Positions 26,377 to 40,000 of a DNA stretch of 64,000 nt are shown here, piece after piece. How positions within the stretch are numbered: position 1 is the first letter of the stretch; every line of letters starts with the position of its first letter. Origin of the DNA: Malurus cyaneus samueli. Its lineage: Eukaryota > Chordata > Aves > Passeriformes > Maluridae. A program made the position numbers and the translations under genes. The stretch spans positions 26,510,327 through 26,574,326 of the forward strand of contig CM019214.1 of the NCBI GenBank assembly GCA_009741485.1, in the 5' to 3' direction. The notes beneath the pieces are model-generated. The model saw only the letters and a list, made by a program, of their open reading frames with translations, did no database searches and had not been told where the DNA came from.

Positions 26377-29300
26377 AATCCAGAAGATGCTGTAAGCCAA
26401 CTATAATCAGGAGAGAAAAAATTTCAGTTCCAGGCCAGGACTGACAGAGTTTATTTCATCCTGGCAGCTGTCTAAGAGGAGGATCTCAAATTTAAAGTAG
26501 GACACTAAGAACTGACATGCAACTTGCACAGTGTGTTATGAAACCATGCAGAAGAAACAGTCACAGCAGGTTATTGTGGCAGTAACAGTCTACTTATGGA
26601 CAGTTGACACAGATGACCAAAAAAAATCACCATTTAATAAATGACTCAAATTCCATTTTTCTCCCTTTTCAGGTATCTTTAAAGGTTACCTACCAACATG
26701 CAGATTATCTTTAAAAAACGAAGTTGTGCCAATTTTTTGCCTTTGTTTTTGTACGGATTATAAACAAAGAGGGGGTTTGAGATCTTCATTTACCCTCACA
26801 CTCTGTGATTACTGCTAACTAAATCATGGTCTTCTAAGTCTGTACCTGAATTGTCCGGTGTCCCAGGATGCAGAACAGCCTTTCCCATTCTGCACCCTGG
26901 GGCAGGGGCACTCCCAGACAAGTAAACGACCAGAATAGAACTAGAGAGAAAAATATTTGTAGTCTTATTCACAGAAGTGACTTGGAGTTTAGGCAGTCAT
27001 CTGCAGTGAATGAAAGTTCATGGAGCCTGAATACATCCACAGTCTGTGGGTAATGTATTTTGGCTCCAGACAATCTCTGCTTTATGTCCATGCTGCCTAA
27101 CCACGGTCGATCTAGACTGATCATATCGGGCCTAATGTCTTTTTCATGTGGCTTCATTGCCACCAGATACCAAAAGCAGAACAGCACTGAGACAAAACTG
27201 AGTTTTGTGGAGCTTCTGTCAGCCCTTATAAAATTGGACAGCACTGTGGTGTGTGTATGGTACAAAAAGAACTGAGCTTAGTTGTGGTGGACAAGCAGAA
27301 ACAGAAGCACACTACAAAGCTCAGATATATTTTTTCCACACAAAGGGAGGGGATAGTGCTCCTGTTCAGAACCATCCTACCTTTTCCTTATGATTTCTGC
27401 ATATTAGAATAATTTATCAAACTCACTGGAGAAAGAAGTTTGAGTCTGTTTTTCTTCATTTGGCTTTTGAGTCTTTTTCAGATGGGGATCAAAACAAACC
27501 GTATCCTGCCCCTGTGGAAAATACATTTACACTCAAGATATGCAAAACAGGATATGACAAAATTCTGGAGAAAAAGTACAGCACTGCTGATACATGAGGT
27601 TCTGGTATAAATCATTCCTCAGCTCTGGGATTCATGTTGGAAACTTCTCAGATAGATGATTTGATGCTTCAGAACTGCAAAGGAATAAATAGAAAGGAGA
27701 ACAAAAAGACACTGATTTAAAGTGAAAATGAAGTCATGTGTTTACACTGAGGGAGTCTAGTTCTCATCAAAATGTAATTACAATGTATAATCTGCTTTGG
27801 GTTTATATCTAGTAAATGACAGAATTATGATAGAGTAATGTCATAGACCTTTCCAGTTTGGTCATGAGCTAAAACTACTTAGTCTTCATCAGCTACAATG
27901 CTGGCTTTATTTTATATAGCTGCTTTTTGCTTACTGCTACTGTTTCTTTGCCTTTATTTTAAAGTTCGTTAATGTGTGGTCTTTCTGTTAACTTAAAGAA
28001 CAGCATTTTCCACATGATCAAATCTAAATGTCATAGGTATATTAAAGAAAGTTGGTATTTAAATGGTATATAAACTACTTCTGACACAAGCATCTAAATG
28101 ATCTTGATCTATTTTTTAACACAAATTTCAAGTTGATGCTCCATAGTTCCTGTTATATTTTATCCTACATCTCTGTGATTTAGGAAAATTATATAAAAGC
28201 AATAATAAAACTAGTTTTTCACCTTCTCTCCTAAGTAAAAATGACTGATACTGTCAGTGGGATTTCCTGCTGAGGAATTGATGTTTATAGTCAGCATGTG
28301 TACACTATCACATCATTGCCGATGCTCTCACTTTCGACTGTGCATTTTCAGCACAGTAGGCATCTTCTCAAAGTTTAATCTAATGCAGAAACCCTAATCT
28401 TCCTGTCTTTAAACAGAGGGACTAACACCAAAGAAAAACCATGTTAGGACCTCAAAGTTATGCACTTTTATGACCAGTGTTTTACCTGCTTGGTCCTGGA
28501 ATCGTAGCTGAAAATTAATTAAGTATTTAGGTTCCATGAATTAAATTTGAGATGTGCTTAGGGCAAGCTGAAGAGCTCCAATCCTGCTCAGGGCTTGTTG
28601 GGAGAGGCTGCTGAATGCCGAATGATCCTGAACTTCTGTTTTTGTCAGCAACTCTTTTGAGGTGGTGCAGGTTGGAAACACCTACTGACAGCGGACACTT
28701 TAATCTCTTATGCTTGAATTATTAAATAAGGCTGATATCTTCATTACATGCATCTGCTGCAGTAGGAAATGGAAGTGCTAAATATGTCTACAAGAAACTT
28801 TGTTATTCATCATTTCCTAGTCTTGCTTCATCCATTCCAAACTCAATTTTCCCTCTCCCAGAGAAAAACCCCTAGGCAAAACACAGGTAAAGACTCAGGC
28901 CTCAAGTTCTATCACACTGTAGCAACTAATTTTCTGGATTCTGTCAAGTTTTAAGTTGAACATGGGTGCTAAAATACTTAGAGCCATTTGTACATTGATC
29001 AGAAGAAAAACTCTAACTCAAGTACCTGAAGTCCTGTTTTGGGCTTCAGCATTCTTAGTGAAATCAATCCTTTAGAACACAATCTTATCAAGAGTCAAAC
29101 TTCTTTCCTTCTGACAGAGTGTGAAATAGTGATGATTAAACATAAATTAATGTTACAATAATAATTTTTTTTTTAAGAAACAATCGAAAGCTATTAATCA
29201 AATAACTTGTAAATATGCTTGCCTAGCCATGTACTTTATTAACTTTTGAAACCTACAATGCCTAATGATTTCAAGTATTGCAATATACTTCTAACAAAGA

Positions 29301-30196
29301 AACTATGTCAGCATTGAGAGTTGCCAAAAGCAGCTGTTCCAAATGTTTGGATTGTAGGACAGAAGAGATGCTTTTATGAATGCCTCAGTGCTTCCTCCTG
29401 TCTTTGTATGGATTTGTGTTTGGGTGGTAAAGAAAAGCTTCCTCAGATCTTTCTGTTTTCTTTTATTTCACAAGATGTCAGACACATTTTCTCCCATGAT
29501 CTTTGATCTTATTGATACAAGCTCCTTAAAACATGCTGAGAGAGCAGCAAGCAGCAACAGAGTTAATTTACCCATTGAAATGACTTCATCTCTGACACAG
29601 ACTCTTCCACATGCTCCTCTTTAGGATACAAAATCCCATCCAAGCCTCTGTGGAGCAACAGTGGCAACGAGGTGATTAAATCCAATGTGTAGGACTGAAA
29701 CAGAGAGAATCTTCATCAGGAAGAATGACCTTGCAAACACAGAAATCCCACACAATGGATTGTGGGACTGTGGGACTTCCTTGTCCCTTTGGCATGAGCA
29801 AGACAGGACTTTCAAAACAGTTTCCACCAGCTTAATCAGTTTACATTTAGGAAAACTGATCTGATGTGAGGATAAATGGCTTTCCCAGATAACACTTTTG
29901 AGGTATATATTCCTTTCTCTCTCCACAGAACACACTCAGATCCAGCAGAGCTTCTTTTCTTATGTTTGCCTTTATCAGTAACTCCCATATTAATAAAAAC
30001 AAAGAAACGTCTTTATTTTGTCAGTTTAATTTCCAGTTTGTTTTTCAAACCTGTTTTCTTTTACCTTCTCTCTTTGACTTGTGGTCCCCTTGTATCCCAC
30101 TGAGGTGATAAATCCCTTCATAATCTTTAAAGGAAAAGGAGAAACTGAATTATACTGCCTGACTTCTTGAACATGAGAAGGTAAATGGGTAAACAT
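26377..30196. other. Non-coding sequence, one weak exon-like frame
   Basis: This is mostly unique AT-rich DNA. Around 26850-27280 the sequence is a little richer in CpG. The - strand frame 26969-27265 (98 codons) has a protein-like, well-mixed second half, for example the residues SLDRPWLGSMDIKQRLSGAK. I could not find a convincing acceptor-donor pair, so I do not call it an exon. Nothing else is recognised. Confidence 0.5.
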
Positions 30197-30408
30197 AGAG
30201 GGAGAGAAGGAGGGGAGAGGAGGAGAGGGAGGAGGAGGAAGGGAGGAAGAAGGAAGGAAGAAGGAAGAAGGAAGGAAGGAAGGAAGGAAGGAAGGAAGGA
30301 AGGAAGGAAGGAAGGAAGGCGCGGAAGGAAGGCGCGGAAGGAAGGCGCGGAAGAAGGCGCGGAAGAAGGAAGGAAAGGAAGAAGGAAGGAAGGAAGGAAG
30401 GAAGGAAG
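30197..30408 (+). repeat. 212-nt GGAA-type purine tract with GGCGCGG variants
   Basis: The + strand is purine-only apart from cytosines in four GGCGCGG motifs at 30318-30324, 30331-30337, 30344-30350 and 30356-30362, spaced 13, 13 and 12 nt apart. It begins as mixed GGGAGA/GGAGGA and becomes a regular GGAA array of about 20 units. The CpG-bearing variant then appears, and GGAA units return at the end. Frames on both strands through it (for example 30026-30424, a Ser/Phe/Leu/Pro repeat) are low complexity and not genes. GGAA arrays can bind ETS-family factors. That is family knowledge and is not shown here. Confidence 0.97.
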
Positions 30409-32795
30409 TATAAAGATACACCACACTGTGTAATTTCTTTTTTTAGAAATAATTTTTTATATTCATCTGGAGAATCTGCTCTGGACATCAGTAGCAAATA
30501 TACCTTCACAACAACAATGTTAAAGTTCATCTTCAGTGTTGTTAAGTAGAAGACTTGCACCAATTTTCAGCATTCTGGCAGTGGTTAAAGTCAATGAGTC
30601 AATAACAGAATAAAACATACTGCAGAAAACTTGCAGACATTGTACAGTATTTTCTCCTGTTCTTAAGATATATTTTATCTGCATGTGAGGTAGGAAAACA
30701 TGAAGTGTGTTATTTTGTTCTCTTTTTTTAACCTTCTTTTCTTTTATGTGGTTAAAAATAAATAATTATCTTTTATAAGTATTCCAAATAAAAGGGCAGA
30801 ATGAAAAGTGTCCCACTAGTACTACATTTGAAGTTACTCATGCTCAGTTTAGGATCATTAATTCAAACTTTTAATCATAATGGTGATCAAATAGAAAAAC
30901 CTGTTGTTTTGAAACCCTAATTACCTTTCAGTCTAGCATATTTCTCTGTACACCCTTCCATTTTTGACTCCTTTTTCCAGGTTTATTCTCCTCAAACAGA
31001 GTCATCATAAACCACTTCTACTCTGCTATCCCAGCTCTCTGTTCTAACTTTTTCCCTCCAACCATCCCAGTCCTTTCCATCTCCTCAGCTCCTTTTCACA
31101 TTTAACCCCCATGAAGGCTCACGGACTTCTCATGGATGCTGAGTAGTTATTCAGTGAAGACTCAACACAGAAATGTTCAGTGTGGATGAAAATGGATGAA
31201 AATTTCAGTGCAGAAAGCACAGTGCCACAGCAACAGCCCCAACAGGGTGGTCTCTCCACCACCACCACATTTTCTAAATCTTAAAAGAATTTGATCCTTA
31301 TTTTGAGAAAAAAAAATGTGATCGCCAGATAATTTGAAATTGGAAACTAGAAAATGGGTAATTGTAAAAAGCCCTAATGCAACTCACAGCTGGAAGTCTC
31401 AGAATCACTTTGTTTTTCAGGTGTTCACATATTTCCTTAATGGTTTCAGTCTGAAATGGAAAATGTCAGTAAAAGCCACCAAGGTTTTTATTCAGTGGAA
31501 AATGAATCTATCTAGTTTAGTTTTTTACAGCCATGTGGAAGTTCTGCAGATATTGAACCCACTATGACCAAGGGGTTTGTACTAAATTGGGATACACTGA
31601 CAGCCTCCATCCTTCTGCTCCTTGTTTCTTTTGACTGAGAGAGGAGAAAAGGAAGAGGGCAAACATGGATAGGGAAAGAGGGACTTTTTCATTTGGCAGC
31701 TATTTAAAGCAAAACAAAAAAACTGAGCTTGTAGAATAGAGTCATGGTTATCTTCTCAAAAAAGACATAAGGCATGAATACCACATCATTCTAAATGAGA
31801 CGTGAACTTGTGATATGTGAATGTATCCCACTGCTGGCACTTTATGACACAGATATCTTGTAGTCCTATTTAAAAAAAAAATATTAATTTCAATATGAAG
31901 CAATATCATTTCAATTTTCAGGAAAAATACATGATTTGAAATTTATCTTCTTGTGTTGAACATATTAAGCAACAAAATCTTTCAGATGTGTGTGAAGAGA
32001 CTAACAGCCTTAGGGCACACAGTGCAGCAGTGATTTGTTTATCTTTTTCAGATCCATGCAAAATTTAAAAGCTTACTGAATTTTCTGCTTTCCATGTTGT
32101 CATCAAGTATATTTTCGGTGTGCAGCACCGTGACTCAGACTTGATTTTTTAGATTTTACTTATTTCTTTGTTCTAACTTTTATGTTTGTTTGTTTTCTTA
32201 ATGAATATTTAAATTATTTATTTATTTTTTAATGGTACCACATGAATTCTGTTCCTGCCTTATTTGAGATATTAAACACATCTGTGCTGACAGCTGTTAA
32301 TAGCTTGATTTTATGACAGAGGATGTTGAAGTTAGCAGCTTATACTTGTTTATTTGCATGCCATGTGCAGATACTTCTCAGTTCTCCACTCATACACAAT
32401 GGTAACTAGAAGGTAAAGAATACATGAAAAATATATTAAACGTATTTAGTTCTTTCTGTTGGTGACATGTGTGCAAACAGTTTCCTTCACTTTAATGTTC
32501 ATTCTTTATGATTTTTAATTACTCACCATATATAATTCAAAGATAATTCTTTCTAACTTCTTCAATGTTACTGGGTGTATTCGTTAGTCAAAAGCAAGCT
32601 GGCATGACAGGATGGTAAGCAATAATAATTCTATTTGGTAGAAAAGCATATTTCATTGCATATTGCTTTAAATATCTGAAATTTTTCTTTTTTTAATATG
32701 CAATAAATGAACTAGGAAATATTTGTTTAATATTCAGCTTTTAAGTGAATTAATGTACTGCTGTTTATTTACCTATTAGCTGGTCTTCTAGACTT
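30409..32795. other. Non-coding sequence, nothing recognised
   Basis: No gene or element was recognised. A pyrimidine-biased stretch at about 30940-31110 and an AT-rich stretch near 32200-32235 are the only compositional features. The 77-codon frame at 31334-31567 lacks a supporting exon structure. Confidence 0.65.
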
Positions 32796-33445
32796 AGAAT
32801 CATTGAATAATTGGGATTAGTAGGGAATATGTAAGGTCTTTAATCCAAGCCCTCTACAAAGAGCAGGAACATCTTCAACTAGATCAGATTGCTCAGAGCA
32901 CCAATTCAACCTGACCTTGAATGCTTCCAGGAATAGGACATCCACCTCTCTGGGCAACCCAGTCTGTGTTTCATGACCCTCATTATAAAATATTCTCTTT
33001 GTAACTATCCTCTTTCAGTTTAAAACCATGATCCCTTGTTCAATTGCCAGAGGTAATACTAAAAGTTGTCCCTGTCTTTCTTGCAAACTCTCTTTAGGTA
33101 CTGGAAGCTGCAATAAGGTCTCTCTGGAGCCTCCTCTTCTCCAGCCTCAAAAACTCCACTTTTCCTGTAGGAGAGATGCTCCAGCCCTTTTAGTCCTACT
33201 CAAACTCCTCTAACAGACCTTTCCTGTGCTGAGGACGTCAGGAGTGGATGAATAACTGCAGGCATGGCCTCAGGAAAGTGGAGTAGTGGAGGAAGATTCA
33301 CCTCCCTCAACCTCCTTCTGGACACATTTCATTTGACACAGCCCAGGAGAGAGTTGGCTTTCTGGAATGCAAGTGCACATGCACTTGACCTTATTGAACC
33401 TCATGAATTTCACATCCACTTCTGGAGCTTGTTCAGATCCTTCTT
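32796..33445 (-). mobile_element. Older, longer CR1 LINE fragment
   Basis: This is a reverse-complement CR1 fragment of about 650 bp. Left to right it keeps the order of the family: a degenerate 3' tail (AGAATCATTGAATAATTGGG), the GACCTTGAATGCTTCCAGGA phrase, CTCTTTCAGTTTAAAACCAT, CTCCTCTTCTCCAGCCTCAA, GAGATGCTCCAGCCCTTTTA, CAGCCCAGGAGAGAGTTGGC with TTTCTGGAATGCAAG, and finally the ACCTTATTGAACCTCATGAA phrase. This covers the 3' untranslated part and the C-terminal end of the reverse-transcriptase ORF. It is more diverged than the copy at 26184, with many substitutions and broken frames, so it is older and inactive. It is 5'-truncated at about 33445; both ends are approximate. Confidence 0.92.
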
Positions 33446-36400
33446 CTCTTAGTGGTGATGGGAGTTTTTTAAATAAGTAAAAGAATTTCTGCAGAGAAAT
33501 GTGTAGAGGAGATGTGTTCAGTAATTGCACTTGTCTCTTCAGTTTGGCTGGAAAGATGAGCTACAGCTTGCCAGGTATACCAAGTTTTCTGATTGTTGTG
33601 TCTGAGGATCTCTTGCAGATCCCTACAGAGTTTTAAAGCTTTATTCTATTTTTTTCCTTCTAAATATTTTGGTACAGAATGCTCACTGTTAAAAGGTAAC
33701 AGTATTATACATCTCTAGATCCCTTACAAGCTCCTTTCTTTACCACTCGTTAACTTGTTTTCCTCTTGAAATCTCAATGAAATTTCTCTATGAAACCTCC
33801 TTAAAAGAACTCTTATTCAAAATACGGCAATAAAACAACAGGTGGGAATCTCTAATTGAAATACAAATAGGACTGTAAGACCCTGGGAGCTCCCTGGCGT
33901 GAGCAGAATGAGTTCCAGATGGAGTATGGGCCACTTCAGAAAACTAGTTTGTCCTACATTGTCCTTTGTTATGATATCATCCAAGCAATTATTCCACTTG
34001 GATTATTCCAAAAGATCTGGTGGACTGTCCAAGACCTGAAGCTGCAGTTTGCTAGTGGCTCTCTGGTTACATTTTTGTCTATAGGTCTCAGCATTCATTC
34101 ACATCTGAGCTGGTATTTTCAGTTTCTGTGCACCCCAGTGGAGCCAGTGAGTTAAACACTGAAATGTGCTGTCTTTTGTGTCCAGACCTACAGATTCATC
34201 ATTGCTTTAGTCTTTCTTTCACAGAAATCCTCATACTACTCTAAGCTTTCTAACATAAGATTAATTGTTGTTGTTATTACTATTATTACTATTATTAGAA
34301 AAATTATTTCTGCGTTCATCTGTAAGTAATCCAAATAATTCTAGCTACTGAATTTACATTGTTTAAAAATGGAAACAGGAAAAACCAACCCTAGCAAAGT
34401 GTAGTCTTGGGTCTATGCCTAGATAATCACTCATTCTGCCAAGAAAAGATGAAGTATTTTGTTTTCAGTGCATTAGAGGCTAGGCCAAGAATTATATAAG
34501 GTAACTCCATTTTTATGGTGAATGCATTTGAAAGAGTGTGGATTTCAAAAGAACTCAGTGAGGGTTTACTAGACGTGTAATAGGAGAATAAAGCAGGAGA
34601 TTCTAGGTACAATCATCTCAGAGCTTCTTGATAGGTCTCAGCTGCAGCATTACAGAACAGTATGTCTGTATGTATTTCATGCCAGAAATATTGGGCCTGA
34701 GGGGAGAGCACAATAATGTAGCTGAGATGTAGTTTTATTTCATTTTTCATCTATGAAGGAGTATTTTTGTTTGAATGCCTTTTCACATTAATCTTTAAAA
34801 TGCACTTAAATTTTCACACAGCAATTTTCACACTTCTCCCTAAAACCAAATATATTATTAAATATTGGTTGCCCTAAAGCATGTAGAGATATTACTCAAC
34901 TTTTTGGGACAATTTTTCTCTAAATAACTTTTTGTTTGATAATGTTATTCCAACAAAACTAAAATTTTTTGACAACAACAAAAACAAAGTCAGTCTGGGG
35001 ACACCATGCTTTAAAGCTCAATGGCATGGTTTTCAATTGCCATTACTCCTCTTTAAGACAGTTTCGGAAACACCTTTAATATTTGTTTTAAAACGGTGGT
35101 GTTCAGGATTCTGTTTTGACTGAATTCTTGAAAACACTATGTTGAATTTACAAAATAAGAGTATATTCTAAGGATTTTCTTCAACATGTGTTTGTGTATT
35201 TCAAACTGCACCTTTTTTTTTTTTTTTTAATTTTATTTTGTCTGCAGGGAAATTTAGGTAAATCATATAAAAGGTGGCTTCTTTCCTAAACACATACACA
35301 CATGAACTTTGGAAAGAAATAATCCAAAACATTGGAACATAAAGACATTAATTTTTCTCCAAATGTTCGAATAGTGAACATCTGGTCTAGGGAGATGAAA
35401 ATTAGAAAGGTTTGCAGCAAACTTCACCCATCTGATTTTATATACTTATATCTTTCATATAGCATTCATGCATGCATAATCCACATAATTCCAAAATATT
35501 AAAACTGAATTTTTTTTAGAGCACGTGGGTGTGTTTCCATGACAGTGAAATCAGGTTTTAAAGAAGAAAACTTTGGGGCAATACACAGATATCATAAAAA
35601 CACAGCTGAAACATTGCCCTAATTTGAGCAGTCGTGGACAGATCTTTAAGATCAGCCTTTTTATGATTACAGGAATCTTTATGAGCGCACCAAGGCTGAC
35701 ACTGATGTGTTGCACACATGTAATTTTTTTAAGATTTTAAAATTTTACTGACAGAATTTTATGATTGATTGTTATTCTGCTGTGCGTTAGTCAGATCAGA
35801 GATAAAGCAAGATAAACAGATTATTTCAGCATTTTGTCTGTGGGTCAGATTTTAGCACGCAGGGTATTACTGCCACATAAGGCATCTTTCAATCTGGTTT
35901 GAGCCTTGTTGGCAATCCAAGAGATTTCATGAGTTTCTGGTCCGCAGTCAACCAGTGATTTGGGTGAGATTAGCACTAAACTATGCACCAGCATGAGCAC
36001 ACAGTACTAAAAGCATCGTGAGATGACTCTGTTTTGCCTGCACCAGTTACAATTTACTTTTGTGGAACTCACCTGGCAATTAGGTTGTGTTTACTGCAAG
36101 GCTTGAGGACAGAATAAAACCATTAAAACCACAGCTTGTACTACTTCGTAATTATTTACTATCATTTTCCAAAATAGCTCATGTAGTCTAATAAGATCAG
36201 TTTTATAATAGAAGTTTGTTGTTGTGGTGGCGGCAGTGGTTTGCTGTTTTTTTGTTGTTTTTTTTTTTTTTAATTTGAAAATCTAGAGCAAAGAAGTGTC
36301 ACATTGTTTGAACATTTTTATTGCATTCCAAAATGGGATTGCACCAAGTTGACACTTCATTATTAAACTGATGCAGGTACTTTTACCAGAAGAGACATTA

Positions 36401-36987
36401 AATGAATCAATTGTCCTTATTATGTATTTGTGGAAAAGTATATGGCTTTCCTAGCATGTCCTTTTTTGGTAATTTGCTTCCTACCAGAGCTCTTGTCTTT
36501 ACAATTAGAGTTCATCAAAGTGTGATATTATTCCTCTACATGATTTATATTAAAAAAATTAAAAAGCATTTTCTGCACTTTCTCCATCTTCACTTTCAGT
36601 ATTTGGCTTATAGCTAAATTCATTCAGAAATGTTCAAATTTTTCTTTTTCCTCCTATATTGTGCTGAATTACTTCAACTTCTGACCCATGTTCAAAGGCT
36701 ACGACTTCAGTGAATAACAGATACAAATACAAATAAGGGAAGGAAAAAGATTATTCCTCATAGTATGACATGTATTAAATGATTGGCGAACAACCTCAAA
36801 ATCCCAAACACCATTTATTGACCCCATTTCTGAGAAAGATTCCATCAAGAGGCTCAGATACCTGTCTTGGGCCACCAGCTCAATTTTCAGCACAGTTGGT
36901 CTTCTCCTATTTAGGCACATTGAGGTCAAAACCCTGGTAGATGAATTCCAGAGTTCACTACTGTTCTTAACCTCTGGTTAACAGTGT
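33446..36987. other. Non-coding sequence, simple repeats only
   Basis: No gene is supported. Simple-sequence patches include a TTG/TTA-rich stretch at 34265-34298, a T run near 35213-35228 and T-rich sequence at 36247-36272. Nothing else was recognised. Confidence 0.65.
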
Positions 36988-37016
36988 ATCAATCAATCAA
37001 TCAATCAATCATCATC
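36988..37016 (+). repeat. AATC tetranucleotide microsatellite
   Basis: Five perfect AATC units (36991-37010) are flanked by an ATC on the left and ATCATC on the right. It is short and unremarkable. Confidence 0.9.
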
Positions 37017-40000
37017 AGCATCATTAGAAATCCACTTTTGTACTGTGATCTGCATTGATAACACACCAATAAAAATCTGTGGGTGTTCTCATTTCCAGCA
37101 CAATAGCAGGCTCATCACAAGCTACAATAGCACAGAAGCAAAAAAAAAAAAAAAAAAAATCTGGTAACAGCATATGTGTCCCTTAAGGTTTTTTCCACAT
37201 GAAAAATAACATTTCCTCTTTTTTTTCCTGTTTCCTTTGGCAGTATTTGCTTTCTTTGTAAGATATATCAGGTTCAAGTGAAGTTTTCTTTCTCAACTCA
37301 CGAGAGTTTCAGTGTGTGGAGAGATTTTAAAAGCACTGCATACCAGGAGGACTGTCTCAGCAATCAAAAAGCACATAAAAACCTTTCTTTTTGCCTTGCC
37401 TGGACATTTTGAACATTTCCTTCAAAGCTCAATACTGTGGCAGGAGTAGGGACTGTCAGATCACGATGCATGCATCCCTGCATGCACAAGGAGAAGAAAC
37501 GTCCACATATTTCACTGTTTTCTGCTGTCATGCCTTCACAAACTGGTCCTTACTACATCTGCAGAAACAAAAAATTGAAAATGTTGCCACCCATGATGTG
37601 TCTCAGTAGATTCTAGGTACATACTTCATTCACATTCTTTCCATTCAAATCTCTATTGTACTGTTTTGAATAAGTTTTTGTAAGCAAATTCGTTACTACG
37701 AGACTGCACAACCAGAAGAATGAAATCTTTTGTGTCTAATAAGATAGTTCATGGTAAGTTTGTATGAACTTACTTAAGTGTGACAAATGCTTTTCTTTAT
37801 GTCTCAATTCTCAATGGCAAAATTAAACATTTTTCCCTTTCTCCAGTAGATTTCATTAGTTTCAGAAAGTATTTAGAGGGATCTTTATTTATATAGGAAA
37901 ATAATTCCACTCAGAGAACTTGTAATCCATGCAGATTTAGTAAGACTTTGTTTCGTTTTCAGCATCTTGATTTTTCATTCTAGAAAGGATACCTACAATG
38001 CCCTGTCTCATTTCTGTAAAAATAGGGGATTTCCATCTATTCTGAGTGTATTAAGACTGTGGCTGATAATATGCCTTTAATGCATATAAGCTTCAAAGAC
38101 TACAAGGCCTGTCACATCATCAAAATGCAATAGAATATCAAGAACTGTACAACCTGTCAGCAGTCGTTGAGCATGTACAACATGAACGAAAACCATGTGT
38201 TCTGAAACTGCAAAATGAAATGCTATTTGTAGCTTCAAAGTCTCTTTTAATTTCTAGTGTTTATTTTCCACAGCACAAGCCAGCAGAAAAAAAAAACTCA
38301 AAGCATAATGTCACTTTGGAGAGCTGATAATGATATAAGTCAGCTTCATCAGAAAACAGCAGAAAAATAATTTAGCATGAGGCTTCTTATTTTTTATTTT
38401 CCCTTGAGTTAACACAGACAGGATATTTCAATGTTTCATACATCATGAAACAGTTCCACTTGTGGTCATCCTTTGCTGAATGACTGGGCTTCTTGCTAGT
38501 TCTCTATGAAGCAATGATTGTTTCTGTAAATGTGGTCCAGTTTCAAGTGGATAAATCTTACAGGATAACAATAGCTGTATCAAAATCGCATCTTTAACCT
38601 GAGATTATTTTCAATTATTAATCACAAGTATTTTGACCAATTATTTCCTAATACAAACTATACATGTTATTTTCCAATAATTACTCATCCTTGTAATTCA
38701 CAAGATATTATTTTGGTTTTCAGAAAAAAAATCAGACATTTTGCATCAATTTCTGTAAGAAAGACAGAAAGTCTGTAAGACTTTTAGAAACTGTGGAGCC
38801 CAAAGTGTACAAGTGCTTTGAGTGTGTAGGCAGGTGGCTGTGACCAGTCAGGTAAAGTTTTGTTTTCTATTTGGAACAGGAATATTTCATATAGAATATT
38901 GTGCAACAACGGGATATGAACAAAAATTACTGTGGGAAACTGTAAGAAAATTGAAAATCAAACATAACTAGCTATTTTATAATATTTTATATCTTGTTCC
39001 ATCTTCTTTTGTGTTAAGAAAGCATAGTACTTGGCAAGCCAGCCTGGAAACATATTTTAAAAATAATGAGGCTTTCTTTCTCTGAAAAGACATCAAAAAC
39101 AGGCACACTTGACTATCTGAACTATCTATCAGAGTCGGAATTTAATTTTTTTTAGTAATTTTCTGTATGGCAGTAAATCTTGTATGATCAGTATCTGGAT
39201 GTATCAATGAGCAGTTCTTTTTTTCTTATTATTGTTTATTCTTTGAATTTTTCGGTCCATTAGTCAGTCCAGTTCAGCTACATTAAATAAACACTTAAGG
39301 TGCTGAGAAAATTTCTGGATTAAACTCTGTCTGCACAGAAAGAACAGACTGTATGTGAACCACACTACAAGCACTTAAAACCAAGGGGGTCATCAGTGTG
39401 CTTTAAAGTGAGAAGTAAAATGGCAGATGCAGAAAAGTGCCTGGTTTGGAAATTTCATTATTGGTAAACCATGTTGTTTCATCTAGATAAAATAAAGAGC
39501 AAAGAAAATGTGGGCTGTGCTGATATCAGATTACTCATCTGTTACAAAGCACTTGCAATCAAACCAAATGAAAAACAACCCTAATCGTCTCAGTAGTCAG
39601 CATGATAGGAAGAGTACAATTTAAGTTTCTATTTATCAGCTACACATACAAATGACAACTATGTCAACACAGAACAAGGAAAAATGCTGAAAGCAGAAAG
39701 AGCTATGAAAGCTCATGTGGACTGGGAAAGTATTCCATGTGGCTGCAGTATAACGAACAAACTCCTGGATATCATCTGTGACTGTTTTAAACCCTAACTG
39801 GCCTGTATCCCATGGCAAATGGTGCAAATGTTTGATCAGTTTTCAGGAGCACCTGGGATTCTACAGCTTCAAGAGCAATTCTACAGCTGAAGAGGTTGTA
39901 ATTGCATTGATTGAACAATCTCACAGGCTTCAAAAGACAAAAAAAAAATAAAAAAAAAAACAAATGAACTTGTGTTCAAGCAGTAAGAAGGTGATTGACA

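Noticed and set aside
30026..30563. Overlapping 99- to 137-codon frames on the - strand and an 82-codon + strand frame
   Set aside because: They are translations of the GGAA purine tract and its complement in several frames, with no non-repetitive coding core.
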